From contig JAFZAC010000004.1 in the NCBI GenBank assembly GCA_017548365.1, forward strand, positions 1-63,833: a stretch of 63,833 nt of DNA. The letters are read 5' to 3'. Below, piece by piece: positions 26,255 through 34,588 of the stretch. The position numbers and the translations under genes are program-made. The notes below the pieces were generated by a model. The model worked only from the letters and a program-made list of their open reading frames with translations. It had not been told where the DNA came from and ran no database searches. Every line of letters begins with the position of its first letter. Within the stretch, counting starts at the first letter, position 1. The DNA comes from Muribaculaceae bacterium (GTDB lineage: Bacteria > Bacteroidota > Bacteroidia > Bacteroidales > Muribaculaceae).

Positions 26255-26887
26255 GTGAAGATTTCTATTGAAAAAACTGAAATTCAGCAAATGCCGCAGG
26301 TGATGTTTCCTGGCGACATACATGTCATTGACACGATTCACCATGTCAATGAGGCGGTTAATGTGCTCAAACAATATGACCTAGTTGGATTTGACACTGA
26401 GACACGCCCTTCGTTCCGTAAGGGTGTGGTTCACAAGACAGCGTTGATACAAATCTCCACCCCCGAAGAGTGCTTCCTTTTTCGCACTTGTAAGATAGGG
26501 GTGCCAGCTGCTCTTGCTCAGTATATTGGCTCACCACAATACAAGAAAGTGGGGCTGTCGTTGCATGACGACTTCAAGATACTTGCAAAGCATACCGATG
26601 TTGAACCTGCAGGCTTTATCGATCTTCAAGATGTGGTGGGTGAGTACTGCATTACCGATATCAGTTTGCAAAAAATATATGCTATACTCTTTGGTGAGAA
26701 AATTGCTAAAGGGCAGCAACTTACCAACTGGGAGGCGCCTGAACTCACACCGGCTCAGCAAAACTATGGCGCTGTTGATGCCTGGGCATGCCTCAGGATT
26801 TACAATTATCTCTCACAAGGACTTTTCGACCCGAATCTTTCACCATATATTATACACGAAGAAGATGAGCAAGAACAGCAAGATTAA
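26255..26887 (+). CDS. 3'-5' exonuclease, DEDDy type (RNase D-like)
   Basis: 210 residues from a GTG start with a good ribosome binding site. Exonuclease motifs: Exo I GFDTET with D47 and E49, Exo II SLHDDFKIL around D105/D106, and Exo III YGAVD with Y171 and D175, i.e. Yx3D as in DEDDy enzymes. It is a single exonuclease domain without the HRDC domain of RNase D, so substrate (RNA or DNA 3' ends) is open. The next gene overlaps its 3' end by 23 nt, implying coupled expression. Confidence 0.9.
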   Translation: MKISIEKTEIQQMPQVMFPGDIHVIDTIHHVNEAVNVLKQYDLVGFDTETRPSFRKGVVHKTALIQISTPEECFLFRTCKIGVPAALAQYIGSPQYKKVGLSLHDDFKILAKHTDVEPAGFIDLQDVVGEYCITDISLQKIYAILFGEKIAKGQQLTNWEAPELTPAQQNYGAVDAWACLRIYNYLSQGLFDPNLSPYIIHEEDEQEQQD

Positions 26888-27137
26888 GAAATCGGTATTA
26901 TTCCCCATCATCATGCTGGCCTATTTGGCAACTATGGCATGGATTGGTCGAGACCGTTTGGAACGTGGCGAATATCTCTATTACTTTGGCATCATTGGAG
27001 TGGGACTTCTCATAATTGTCCTTCTCTATTTCTCTTTGCGCAAGAAAGAGCAACTCCAGCAACGTCGCGAAGAGGAGCAATATGGTTCTTACGAATCTGA
27101 GAAAGCCGAAGATAGCCAAGAAGACACCAAGGAATAA
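26865..27137 (+). CDS. Small two-TM membrane protein
   Basis: 90 residues starting at an internal ATG (26865) within the last 23 nt of the exonuclease gene. Two hydrophobic segments (about 9-27 and 38-60) are separated by a charged loop (GRDRLERGEY) and followed by a highly charged Glu/Lys/Gln-rich tail. This hairpin topology is common for small Bacteroidetes membrane proteins without a known role. Longer in-frame starts inside the exonuclease exist, but the 26865 ATG fits the natural protein start best. Confidence 0.75.
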   Translation: MSKNSKIKKSVLFPIIMLAYLATMAWIGRDRLERGEYLYYFGIIGVGLLIIVLLYFSLRKKEQLQQRREEEQYGSYESEKAEDSQEDTKE

Positions 27138-27164
27138 TATTTCACTTTTTCATTTACTCTCACA

Positions 27165-27764
27165 TCATCCATCGATAGCGGGCTTAAGGAGTATTTCAAA
27201 GATGGATCGCTCGATGATGCGGTAATGTGGGTGATAGTTGTCGTTGTAGATGCGGCTATGGTGAACTGCTTTGTTGTCAAGGCTCGCTTGGCGTAATGCT
27301 GTTCGCTCGTCGACACAAAATCCAGGCTTTATTTCGTCAATAACCTGTACTATTGCTTCCCATTTGCTTGACCACTCTACAGCAGGTTCTTGGCGTGCTT
27401 CGGCACTGTCGAGGAATGCTTGCATCAGCTCATCGGCTGTGATAAGCCCGTCGACGACGGATTTCAAATATACTCTCACATAATTGCCGTCAATGCCTAT
27501 GGATTCGTAGTACAGACTGCCGCGCTCGTTGCTCATGTTGGTGAGTTCGTAGTCAAGGTACTGCCGCACTGCATCAGTGTCGGTAATCATATGCTCTGGT
27601 CCGAAATGCTCCTGATAGAAAGCCTTGTATACGTCTTGCAGCGTCGACTCGGGATAGCTAGCGAACTGATGCTCTACTGCCATCCTTACAGCCAGTTTGT
27701 CGATTTCTTGAGCATTTGCCATAGAAATCGTTATTATAGATATTACTGTAACAATATATTTCAT
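27165..27764 (-). CDS. Exported protein of unknown function
   Basis: 199 residues from an ATG at 27764. The ORF is open further upstream (to 27863), but only from this ATG is a clean signal peptide obtained (MKYIVTVISIITISMANAQ). The mature part contains the stretch YKAFYQEHFGPEHMI and many acidic and aromatic residues, with no motif that I can name. Its start overlaps the stop of the DUF3667 gene by 4 nt, so the two are translationally coupled. Confidence 0.75.
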   Translation of the reverse strand: MKYIVTVISIITISMANAQEIDKLAVRMAVEHQFASYPESTLQDVYKAFYQEHFGPEHMITDTDAVRQYLDYELTNMSNERGSLYYESIGIDGNYVRVYLKSVVDGLITADELMQAFLDSAEARQEPAVEWSSKWEAIVQVIDEIKPGFCVDERTALRQASLDNKAVHHSRIYNDNYHPHYRIIERSIFEILLKPAIDG

Positions 27765-28708
27765 TTTTTTACGGTGTGGCGGCTGATACGGTAGCTTGCG
27801 TAGATTATTAAGACTGTTGACAACATGAAAGGAATGAAGCGGCATAGCAATATACTCAACCATTTTCCGTTCATTTGCAACAAGCTTGCAATAATGCTGT
27901 CAAATGAGAGTAATGTCAATAGGGTGAAAATAGCTCCCATAACTACTGCCAGAACGCGCCAAAGCGTTGCCACAAAACCATAGCCAAACAATTGCTTATA
28001 AACACGGTAAACCATGATAATAAGCAACAGGAATGTAAAAATGTTAATCCAATATTCATGAGAATCTTTTACATCGAACAATGCGTCAGCAATGTTTATA
28101 AGCAGGAAGTAAATAACACACTTTGTGCACATAAACACTTGGATAAAGAATCCATCGGGAATAGTATGGTGGCTGCATCGTGGCGCATAACGAAAAATGA
28201 AGTAGGTAGGGATGATGAAAAATAAGAAAAACATCATCGTGGCCCAATCATAGTGCTTGGAGAAAAAAACCTCTAAATACTCTACTATAAAATAATTCTT
28301 ATCAAAAGACTCGGTCGATGGTTCAGGATTAACCCAATTAGATAGGATAAATACAAACAACGAAACGAAAACCAGCATCTTGAATGGCGGAAAACTGATT
28401 TGACGGCGGCCGCTGATATAGTCTCCAATAAGATAGCCTGGACGCCATATCAACTGCCACAAAGTGTAAGGAAGCGAGCGTGTGCCCAACCCCCACATGT
28501 CTAAGAATCCACTACGAAGGCTTGCCCACGTGTTGTGCTTTTCTCCTGTCTTTTGACCACATCTTGGACAGAAATTGCCTAAGAAATCGGTCTCGCAACA
28601 GTTGCAGTGGTGTTTCTCATCGCTTGGCAAAGGAATGTGCCTGAACGGGTTACGTTGCCATTGTTGGTAGTGGGTTAACCATTTTTTTATGCGTCCTTTT
28701 ATGCTCAT
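27761..28708 (-). CDS. DUF3667 membrane protein with N-terminal zinc ribbon
   Basis: 315 residues. The N-terminus carries a rubredoxin-like zinc ribbon, CNCCETDFLGNFCPRCGQKTG (four CxxC-spaced cysteines), then a conserved amphipathic region (RSGFLDMWGLGTRSLPYTLW, GYLIGDYISGRR) and about five hydrophobic segments from residue 110 on. This layout is typical of DUF3667, a Bacteroidetes family of unknown function. It overlaps the downstream exported-protein gene by 4 nt, and rimO lies 19 nt upstream on the same strand, so it may be part of the rimO transcript. Confidence 0.85.
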   Translation of the reverse strand: MSIKGRIKKWLTHYQQWQRNPFRHIPLPSDEKHHCNCCETDFLGNFCPRCGQKTGEKHNTWASLRSGFLDMWGLGTRSLPYTLWQLIWRPGYLIGDYISGRRQISFPPFKMLVFVSLFVFILSNWVNPEPSTESFDKNYFIVEYLEVFFSKHYDWATMMFFLFFIIPTYFIFRYAPRCSHHTIPDGFFIQVFMCTKCVIYFLLINIADALFDVKDSHEYWINIFTFLLLIIMVYRVYKQLFGYGFVATLWRVLAVVMGAIFTLLTLLSFDSIIASLLQMNGKWLSILLCRFIPFMLSTVLIIYASYRISRHTVKK

Positions 28709-28727
28709 GTCAATTAGTGTTTTTCTA

Positions 28728-30026
28728 TTAGTTGCCTACAGTTGCCATAAGTTCGAAGGGTAGGGCAGAAGTTACGGTAACGTTGTAGAAGTTTCCAGGA
28801 ATAAGTGGTTTGGACTTGTCGATAAGGACTTCGGGATCTACCTCGGGAGAGTCATACTGGGTGCGCCCCACATAGTATTCCTCTTCCTCACGGTCGATAA
28901 TTACGTGTTGGGTTGTGCCTACTTTGCTTTCTTGAATCTCCATCGAGATAGACTCTTGCAAATTCATAAGCGCTTCTAAGCGGGATTGTTTTACTTCTTG
29001 CGGAATAATATCCTCAAGGTTTTGTGCTGCCCAGGTGCCAGCCTCTTCGCTGTAGGCAAAGGCTCCCATTCGTTCAAATCTCACATCGCGCACAAAGTCC
29101 ATCAGTTCGTCAAATTCTCTGTCTCCTTCACCCGGGAATCCCACCATGAGGGTTGTGCGAAGGTGAAGGCCAGGAACCTCGCGCCTCAGGCGCTCTATCA
29201 GTCGCAGCGTCTCGTCACGGCCTATGTGACGGCGCATATTGGTGAGAACCTTGTCGCTGATGTGTTGCAAGGCTATGTCAAGGTAGTTACACACGTTGTC
29301 ATGCTCTGCCATCACCCGAGTGATGTCCCAGGGGAACTGTGTGGGGTAGGCGTAGTGCAGACGAATCCATTCTACGCTCGAGATTGACGCCATTTTATCG
29401 ATTAGCTCAGGAAGCATCATCTTTCCGTATAGGTCAAGTCCATAACTAGACAAGTCTTGAGCTATCACATTAAACTCTTTAACGCCACGAGCCACCAGAT
29501 TGCGTGTCTCGTCGAGCAACTGTTCCATGGGCACGCTCTTGTGGCGGCCAGTAATGAGTGGAATGGCGCAGAAGGCGCAAAAACGGTTGCAGCCTTCCGA
29601 AATCTTCATATAGGCATAATGGGGTGGGGTAGTGAGGATGCGGTCGCTTACCAAGTCATCATTATAGCTCTTTCCCAAGTCATTGAGCATCTGTTTCCAG
29701 TTGAACTTACCGTAGAAATTGTCCACTTCGGGCAATTCTTGCGTGAGCTCAGCCATGAAACGCTCGCTCAGGCATCCCATAACGATTAGTTTTCTAATTT
29801 TGCCCCGCCTCTTGGCCTCGCCCATCTCAAGGATGGTGTTAATCGACTCCTCCTGTGCATCGGCGATGAAACCGCAGGTATTCACCACCACTATCTCGCC
29901 ATTCACATGGCTAGGATTGTGCTCCACAGTATAGCCCGCAGCTTCCAACTGACGAATAAGGTGCTCCGAATCCACAAGATTCTTAGAGCACCCCAGGGAG
30001 ATTATGTCTATCTTATTGCGACGCAT
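28728..30026 (-). CDS. rimO: Ribosomal protein S12 methylthiotransferase RimO
   Basis: Radical-SAM enzyme that adds a methylthio group to Asp of ribosomal protein S12. 432 residues with the MTTase N-terminal domain (cysteines C13, C51, C85), the radical-SAM motif C146xxxC150xxC153 (CNRFCAFC) and a C-terminal TRAM domain (about 375-432). The region between ftsY (30075) and its start carries 9-bp tandem repeats. It may be co-transcribed with ftsY upstream and the DUF3667 pair downstream. Confidence 0.96.
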   Translation of the reverse strand: MRRNKIDIISLGCSKNLVDSEHLIRQLEAAGYTVEHNPSHVNGEIVVVNTCGFIADAQEESINTILEMGEAKRRGKIRKLIVMGCLSERFMAELTQELPEVDNFYGKFNWKQMLNDLGKSYNDDLVSDRILTTPPHYAYMKISEGCNRFCAFCAIPLITGRHKSVPMEQLLDETRNLVARGVKEFNVIAQDLSSYGLDLYGKMMLPELIDKMASISSVEWIRLHYAYPTQFPWDITRVMAEHDNVCNYLDIALQHISDKVLTNMRRHIGRDETLRLIERLRREVPGLHLRTTLMVGFPGEGDREFDELMDFVRDVRFERMGAFAYSEEAGTWAAQNLEDIIPQEVKQSRLEALMNLQESISMEIQESKVGTTQHVIIDREEEEYYVGRTQYDSPEVDPEVLIDKSKPLIPGNFYNVTVTSALPFELMATVGN

Positions 30027-30033
30027 ATTTTTT

Positions 30034-30078
30034 CTAGAACATCTAGAATTTCTATAACTACTAGAATATCTAGATTAT
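30034..30078. repeat. 9-bp tandem repeat, five copies
   Basis: CTAGAACAT, CTAGAATTT, CTATAACTA, CTAGAATAT, CTAGATTAT follow head to tail (30034-30042, 30043-30051, 30052-30060, 30061-30069, 30070-30078), all variants of CTAGAATAT. The array fills the ftsY-rimO gap and overlaps the ftsY stop codon (30075-30077). Confidence 0.8.
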
Positions 30079-31028
30079 TTACCAAACAGCGATTTCACAA
30101 ACTCCTCCTTGCGGAAGATTTGGAGGTCTTCCATGCGCTCGCCAAGGCCTATGTATTTCACGGGAATGTGGAACTGGTCGCTGATGCCAATGACTACTCC
30201 GCCCTTGGCAGTGCCGTCGAGTTTGGTTACTGCTAGGGCATTGACCTCGGTAGCGGCCACAAACTGCTTGGCTTGCTCAAAAGCGTTTTGACCAGTAGAG
30301 CCGTCAAGCACGAGTAGTACCTCGTTGGGTGCATCGGGAAGAACCTTTTTCATAGTGTTCTTGATTTTAGTGAGTTGGTTCATCAAACCCACATTGTTGT
30401 GAAGTCGTCCTGCGGTGTCGATAATTACGACATCGGCGTTCTGTGCCTTGGCGCTGGCAACAGTGTCGTAGGCTACCGAAGCAGGGTCGGTACCCATCTT
30501 ATGCTTGATTACAGGCACACCCACTCGCTCGCCCCATATCTCGAGCTGCTCGTCGGCGGCAGCGCGATAGGTGTCGGCAGCTCCGAGCACCACTTTGTTG
30601 CCTGCCTGAGTGAACTGATAGGCAAGTTTGCCAATCGTGGTGGTCTTTCCCACACCGTTCACACCCACAACCATGATGACAAAGGGTTTCTTGTCGTCGT
30701 CGATAGTGAAGTCTTCCCTATTGGCATTGTCATTGTCGGCCAGCAGTTGTGTTATCTCATCACATAGCAAGTCGTTGAGCTCGTCGGTTGAGGCATATTT
30801 ATCACGTGCCACACGGTCTTGAATACGGTCCAGAATTTTGAGGGTGGTGTCGACTCCCACGTCACTAGTGATGAATGCCTCCTCGAGATTGTCGAGCACT
30901 TCATCGTCAATTGTCGATTTGCCGGCAACCGCTTTTTTAAGTTTAGAAAACAAACCCTCTTTGGTCTTGTTCAAACCATTGTCGAGAGTCTCTTTTTTTT
31001 CTTTGCTGAAGAATTTGAAAAAAGCCAT
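30075..31028 (-). CDS. ftsY: Signal recognition particle receptor FtsY
   Basis: SRP receptor GTPase that docks ribosome-SRP complexes at the membrane. 317 residues. A short N-terminal helix (AFFKFFSKEKKETLDNGLN) is followed by the N domain helical bundle (about 25-95) and the G domain: P-loop GVNGVGKT at 122-129, DTAGRLHNN (G3) about 205-213, TKLDGTAKGG (G4) about 268-277. It lacks the long acidic N-terminal A domain of E. coli FtsY, as usual in Bacteroidetes (knowledge). Confidence 0.97.
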   Translation of the reverse strand: MAFFKFFSKEKKETLDNGLNKTKEGLFSKLKKAVAGKSTIDDEVLDNLEEAFITSDVGVDTTLKILDRIQDRVARDKYASTDELNDLLCDEITQLLADNDNANREDFTIDDDKKPFVIMVVGVNGVGKTTTIGKLAYQFTQAGNKVVLGAADTYRAAADEQLEIWGERVGVPVIKHKMGTDPASVAYDTVASAKAQNADVVIIDTAGRLHNNVGLMNQLTKIKNTMKKVLPDAPNEVLLVLDGSTGQNAFEQAKQFVAATEVNALAVTKLDGTAKGGVVIGISDQFHIPVKYIGLGERMEDLQIFRKEEFVKSLFGK

Positions 31029-31122
31029 TTATATAATCTAAGTGTAAAGTGTTTAATTTTAATTGTTAAGTAGGAAGTGCAAAATTTATAAATGAAACGG
31101 TGAAGTCGCCTTTATCCTTATT

Positions 31123-31602
31123 CTAAGGGTAGATTAAGTTTTCGGGCTTGATGTCGTTGAGTACCTCAACTAAATATTTGCGCGCCTCCCATTTTGCCAT
31201 GGGCAAGTTGTTGAGCATGTAGTTGCCACACTCTACTGCGCTTGCTCCTGGAATGTCGCCGTCATAATCGGCAATAAATGAGAATGTTTCCTGCATGAGC
31301 GGTACTATGTCGGCCGCCTCAAGATCGCCTTGCATGAGTAGGTAGTTTCCTGTACAGCATCCCATGGGTCCCCAGTAGACGATTTTGCTGCCCCACTGTG
31401 GGTGGTTGCGCAGGAATGTAGCCGCTAAGTGCTCGATGGTGTGAAGTGCACTTTGGCTCAGCGCTGGCTCTCGGTTAGGCAGTTTCATGCGTATGTCGAA
31501 AGTGGTGATTGTTCCACCGCCTTCAACTTTGTCTTTTCGTGACACATAGATTCCGCGCAATAGCTTGGTATGGTCAATAGTAAAACTTGCGATTTTTTCC
31601 AT
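31123..31602 (-). CDS. luxS: S-ribosylhomocysteine lyase LuxS
   Basis: Cleaves S-ribosylhomocysteine to homocysteine and DPD, the precursor of the AI-2 signal. 159 residues, the normal length. The metal-site HTIEH (H54, E57, H58), catalytic cysteine region MGCCTGNY (C82/C83) and the third metal ligand C125 in VECGNY are all present. It follows mtnN with a 22-nt gap, so the SAH detoxification steps are linked in one operon. Confidence 0.97.
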   Translation of the reverse strand: MEKIASFTIDHTKLLRGIYVSRKDKVEGGGTITTFDIRMKLPNREPALSQSALHTIEHLAATFLRNHPQWGSKIVYWGPMGCCTGNYLLMQGDLEAADIVPLMQETFSFIADYDGDIPGASAVECGNYMLNNLPMAKWEARKYLVEVLNDIKPENLIYP

Positions 31603-31624
31603 ATTCTAAGTTGATTTGCGATTT

Positions 31625-32314
31625 TTATTTTAGCTTTTTGAGCAGGTCACGAACCATAGCGAGAGTGTGAGCTGGAGCATCTACCCAAAAGTCGCTGTAC
31701 TGCTGTGAATTATCGTGGCTGGCACCTGGTGAGTCGCTGATGACGCGCATGCTCACAAACGGTGTTTTTCTCAAGTAGCAAGTTTGTGCGATGGCTCCGC
31801 TCTCCATGTCTACGGCGACAGCCTCGGGGAAATGTTTGCAAATGGTGTTTATTTGCTCCTTGGTGTAGATAAACTGGTCGCCGCTCACGATGAGTCCGCA
31901 ATGCAGGTGCTCATCCTCGTCAATCATATTGATGACGTTTTTAGCACCTTCGAAGTAAAGCGGAAGGCCCTGTACCTGTCCATATTGAGCGCTGTCGTCA
32001 AAGCCGCCGCACCAAACGTCGTGGTAGCATACTTGGCTTCCCACAACCATGTCCATGACATTGGCCTTGTGGTTTACCCCTCCTGCAACGCCAGTGTTTA
32101 TAACTAGTTGAGGGTTGTAATTGTCAATCATCGAAACGGTTCCGATAGCTGCATTTACCTTGCCCACACCGCACTGCATGGCAGCGATTTTATGGTTTCC
32201 CACTGTGCCACAGTAAAAATTGATGCCGTTGCTGTTGCTCACTCTCATGTTCTCGAGCATGGGCTTGAGAAGCTCAAGCTCTTTGTTCATTGCTACGATA
32301 ATACCTATTCTCAT
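31625..32314 (-). CDS. mtnN: 5'-methylthioadenosine/S-adenosylhomocysteine nucleosidase
   Basis: Removes adenine from SAH (and MTA), giving the substrate of LuxS. 229 residues. PNP/MTAN-fold landmarks: VINTGVAGG (about 70), VAVDMESGAIAQTC (about 170-185, ribose-binding Met-Glu) and VISDSPG (catalytic Asp, about 198). It is the first gene of the mtnN-luxS operon; a consensus promoter is directly upstream. Together with luxS it forms the activated methyl cycle branch that also makes AI-2. Confidence 0.95.
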   Translation of the reverse strand: MRIGIIVAMNKELELLKPMLENMRVSNSNGINFYCGTVGNHKIAAMQCGVGKVNAAIGTVSMIDNYNPQLVINTGVAGGVNHKANVMDMVVGSQVCYHDVWCGGFDDSAQYGQVQGLPLYFEGAKNVINMIDEDEHLHCGLIVSGDQFIYTKEQINTICKHFPEAVAVDMESGAIAQTCYLRKTPFVSMRVISDSPGASHDNSQQYSDFWVDAPAHTLAMVRDLLKKLK

Positions 32315-32338
32315 TTTCAGACAATTTATTTAGAACTA

Positions 32339-32370
32339 CAAAATTATACAAAAAATAGCACTGCAACAAA
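32339..32370 (-). promoter_or_regulatory. mtnN-luxS promoter
   Basis: On the minus strand TTTG (32370-32367) and TAATTTTG (32346-32339) are 20 nt apart, 24 nt before the mtnN ATG. Confidence 0.7.
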
Positions 32371-32474
32371 TAAATACAGCGACAAAATGCAAAAAAGGCC
32401 TGATGAGAAATAAATAGAGGGTAGTTCTACCCTGCGCTTGCCCACTCTTGTGAAGAGAAAAATGTATATATTTC

Positions 32475-32500
32475 AAAAAAGCGATAAATCGCAGTTTTTT
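32475..32500 (-). terminator. Terminator after portal gene
   Basis: GCGA-TAAA-TCGC (32481-32492) is flanked by A-run and T-run (AAAAAA before, GTTTTTT after on +), so it can act in both directions. It lies just past the stop of the portal-like gene. The rest of 32315-32502 holds no gene. Confidence 0.7.
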
Positions 32501-32502
32501 TG

Positions 32503-33900
32503 TCACAAAGACGCGATTTTGACATCGCGGTTGTTGCGGAAGTTAGAGAAAGTCCCAAAGATGTCGCTCAGAGCGATTACCGCATTGGTCGTTTCGTTCT
32601 GGTAGAGAGTGGCGCTGTTGCCGGTCACTGTGTTTTTGCCTTGTAGAGCGCCTGTCACACCCGATATCTCTTCGAGCAGCTGCATTTGCAGTTTGACCAT
32701 CTCATAGGCGCCTATGTTGGTGTTGTTTACCGAGATTTGCTCAGGCTTGTTGCTGCTGTAGCTTGGGTTATAGGGCAGGATGCCGTTGCAGTCGCGCCAC
32801 ACCCGTCTGATGTCTTCCCAGGTGAATCCGTCGGGCAGTGCTGTCTCGGGGAAGATGAGCACTCCCTTGGCGCTTGCCATCATGATGTTGTTTATGAGAG
32901 TGATGATTTGGTTCACAGCCTTCTGCTGGTCGATGATGTCTTCGACAAAAGAGTGCACCTCTCCGTCGGTGAGGGGATAGAGTTTAATGGCAAAGGGATG
33001 CTCTCCGTGAGCCCACGGCGAGTCCCACTCTGCGAGTAGGTCTCCCATGGGTGAGAACCAACGGCAGTGCCATGTGGTGACGATATCGTAACGAGTTGTA
33101 GTGGATGGTGACTCTTTTACTCTTGCCGTAGCAGGGAGAATCGACACTTGGGCGGTGTCGCGGTTGTGGCATAGCGTCACCTCGCGGTTTTCTCGTGTCC
33201 ACACTTCTATGGCACGGCACTTGGAGGTGTCGCTGGCGCGCCAGAAGTTCATTCCTTGATGCGAGTCGGCTCCAATGGCGTGTGAGAAGTCGAGTGTGCG
33301 CTCCAGGCAGTTGTTGCTGTAAATGTGCCTAATCCATTTTGCCTTGAATCTTGAACCGTTTGCCACAGTCTTGATAAGCTGTGGCATGCTCATGTCGTGA
33401 AGCTGTCCCACAAGCTCGCAGTCACGTACAAGCGGGTCGTTTATGACATTGATGAAAAATTCGTTAAGGTTCACATTGGCTACATTTACCTGTCTCTGCC
33501 ACAGCTCAAGATGTGGGTCTATGCGTTGAATTGCCGTTCCTGAGATGAGGAATTCCTCAAGCATGCGGCTGTCAAGTTCGTCGAGTTGATTGTGGCTGTG
33601 TACTGCTGCCACATTTTTGTTGCTGGGTGTATGATTGTCAATAAACTCAGTGCGATAGCGTCCCACGATGGTTTTCACCATTTGGCGAATGAGGTTGTTT
33701 GTTTGAGGTGGTGTGCCGCCTTTGAGATAATAGTCATACTCGCTCATTGTTGCTCCATTGGTAGTGCTTATAGTGTCGCTCCACTGGTCGCCATAGGTGA
33801 ATCGCTTGTTGCGGCGTCGCCTGTTGCGCAGTTGGCTAGCTTGGCACCACGCTTTGTAGGCGCTATAGAGGATTGCTTGGTTTGTGTTGATTGTGTTCAT
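32503..33900 (-). CDS. Phage portal-like protein
   Basis: 465 residues resembling P22-like portal proteins: an N-terminal 'kaW.qasqlR...rrNkrFtyGdQW' start (about 15-40), 'TNNLIRQMVKTIVGRYR' (about 66-82), an ISGTAIQRI segment, then 'PFAIKLYPLTDGEVHSFVEDIIDQQKAVNQIITLI' and 'LLEEISGVTGALQGK', all typical of dodecameric portal subunits (family pattern recognised by eye). The C-terminus stops soon after FRNNRD, which is short for the family, so it may be truncated. It follows an M15 peptidase with a 30-nt gap. No capsid, terminase or tail gene is nearby, so the function is unknown: a remnant or domesticated. Confidence 0.75.
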   Translation of the reverse strand: MNTINTNQAILYSAYKAWCQASQLRNRRRRNKRFTYGDQWSDTISTTNGATMSEYDYYLKGGTPPQTNNLIRQMVKTIVGRYRTEFIDNHTPSNKNVAAVHSHNQLDELDSRMLEEFLISGTAIQRIDPHLELWQRQVNVANVNLNEFFINVINDPLVRDCELVGQLHDMSMPQLIKTVANGSRFKAKWIRHIYSNNCLERTLDFSHAIGADSHQGMNFWRASDTSKCRAIEVWTRENREVTLCHNRDTAQVSILPATARVKESPSTTTRYDIVTTWHCRWFSPMGDLLAEWDSPWAHGEHPFAIKLYPLTDGEVHSFVEDIIDQQKAVNQIITLINNIMMASAKGVLIFPETALPDGFTWEDIRRVWRDCNGILPYNPSYSSNKPEQISVNNTNIGAYEMVKLQMQLLEEISGVTGALQGKNTVTGNSATLYQNETTNAVIALSDIFGTFSNFRNNRDVKIASL

Positions 33901-33930
33901 GATTATTCAGGATTTTAATCCGATTGGGGT

Positions 33931-34329
33931 TTAACGAATAGCGAAATAATGACGGCGGTGGCGGTGACTGTAAGAAACGTGAATCCATGAGAAGTCTTTT
34001 TCGTTGATGGCTTGGTCTACGGGCAGGTTCAGACGACGAAGCAGGCTGTATAGTTCTCGGTTGGCTTCTCGATTGCCAGCGGTAATGTCGGCGGCTTCGC
34101 CACGCATATGTTGGCTTGATGGTACGCCTCCCACTGCCTTGTTGAGTTCGCGGCAGCGGTAGCCGCTATTCACATGTATGGGCTTTCCCCATGCTTCACG
34201 CAACGGGTCGAGCACATAATAAACAAGGGCGTTGAGATTGTTGATCACTTGCTCCGATGGCTTGTTGTTGATGCCTCGCAGACGGGCTGTAGTGGAGCGC
34301 GTGAGCTCCTCGATAGTGAAATATTTCAT
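33931..34329 (-). CDS. M15-family D-Ala-D-Ala/endolysin-type peptidase
   Basis: 132 residues from the ATG at 34329 (MKYFTIEELTRS is the usual family start; an upstream in-frame start at 34362 adds 11 unlikely residues). Peptidase_M15_3-type motifs: GYRCRELNKAVGG (55-68), SQHMRGEAADI with zinc ligands H74 and D81, and WIHVSY with H117. No signal peptide is visible. Such peptidases are common phage-encoded lysins, which fits the portal-like gene directly downstream. The pair looks phage-derived. Confidence 0.85.
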   Translation of the reverse strand: MKYFTIEELTRSTTARLRGINNKPSEQVINNLNALVYYVLDPLREAWGKPIHVNSGYRCRELNKAVGGVPSSQHMRGEAADITAGNREANRELYSLLRRLNLPVDQAINEKDFSWIHVSYSHRHRRHYFAIR

Positions 34330-34509
34330 AGTAATGAGTTTTTGGTTATAATTTCGCCACAAAATAACAATGACAGTTATGACTAAAACAATATTAAAAT
34401 AATAATGTTTTCAGTGTATAATTCTTAATGGTGAGCATAAAGAAATTGCACTCGAAAGTTGTGATTTTGTTCAAAAACAGGGGAAGTGTGAAAAAAAATC
34501 AATAAAAAC

Positions 34510-34540
34510 TTGTCTTTTTTAAATAAAATGTTTACTTTTG
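34510..34540 (+). promoter_or_regulatory. Promoter of the GYF_2 gene cluster
   Basis: TTG (34510-34512), a 20-nt spacer and TACTTTTG (34533-34540) fit the Bacteroidetes consensus. The predicted start site (~34547) is after the in-frame ATG at 34538, so translation should start at the ATG at 34589. Confidence 0.75.
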
Positions 34541-34588
34541 TGCATAGAAATATCATTAATTAATAAATCTCAAAAATCACTTATTATT

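Noticed and set aside
32503..34362. Intact prophage
   Set aside because: Only two phage-like genes are present; no integrase, terminase, capsid, tail genes or att-like repeats were found around them.
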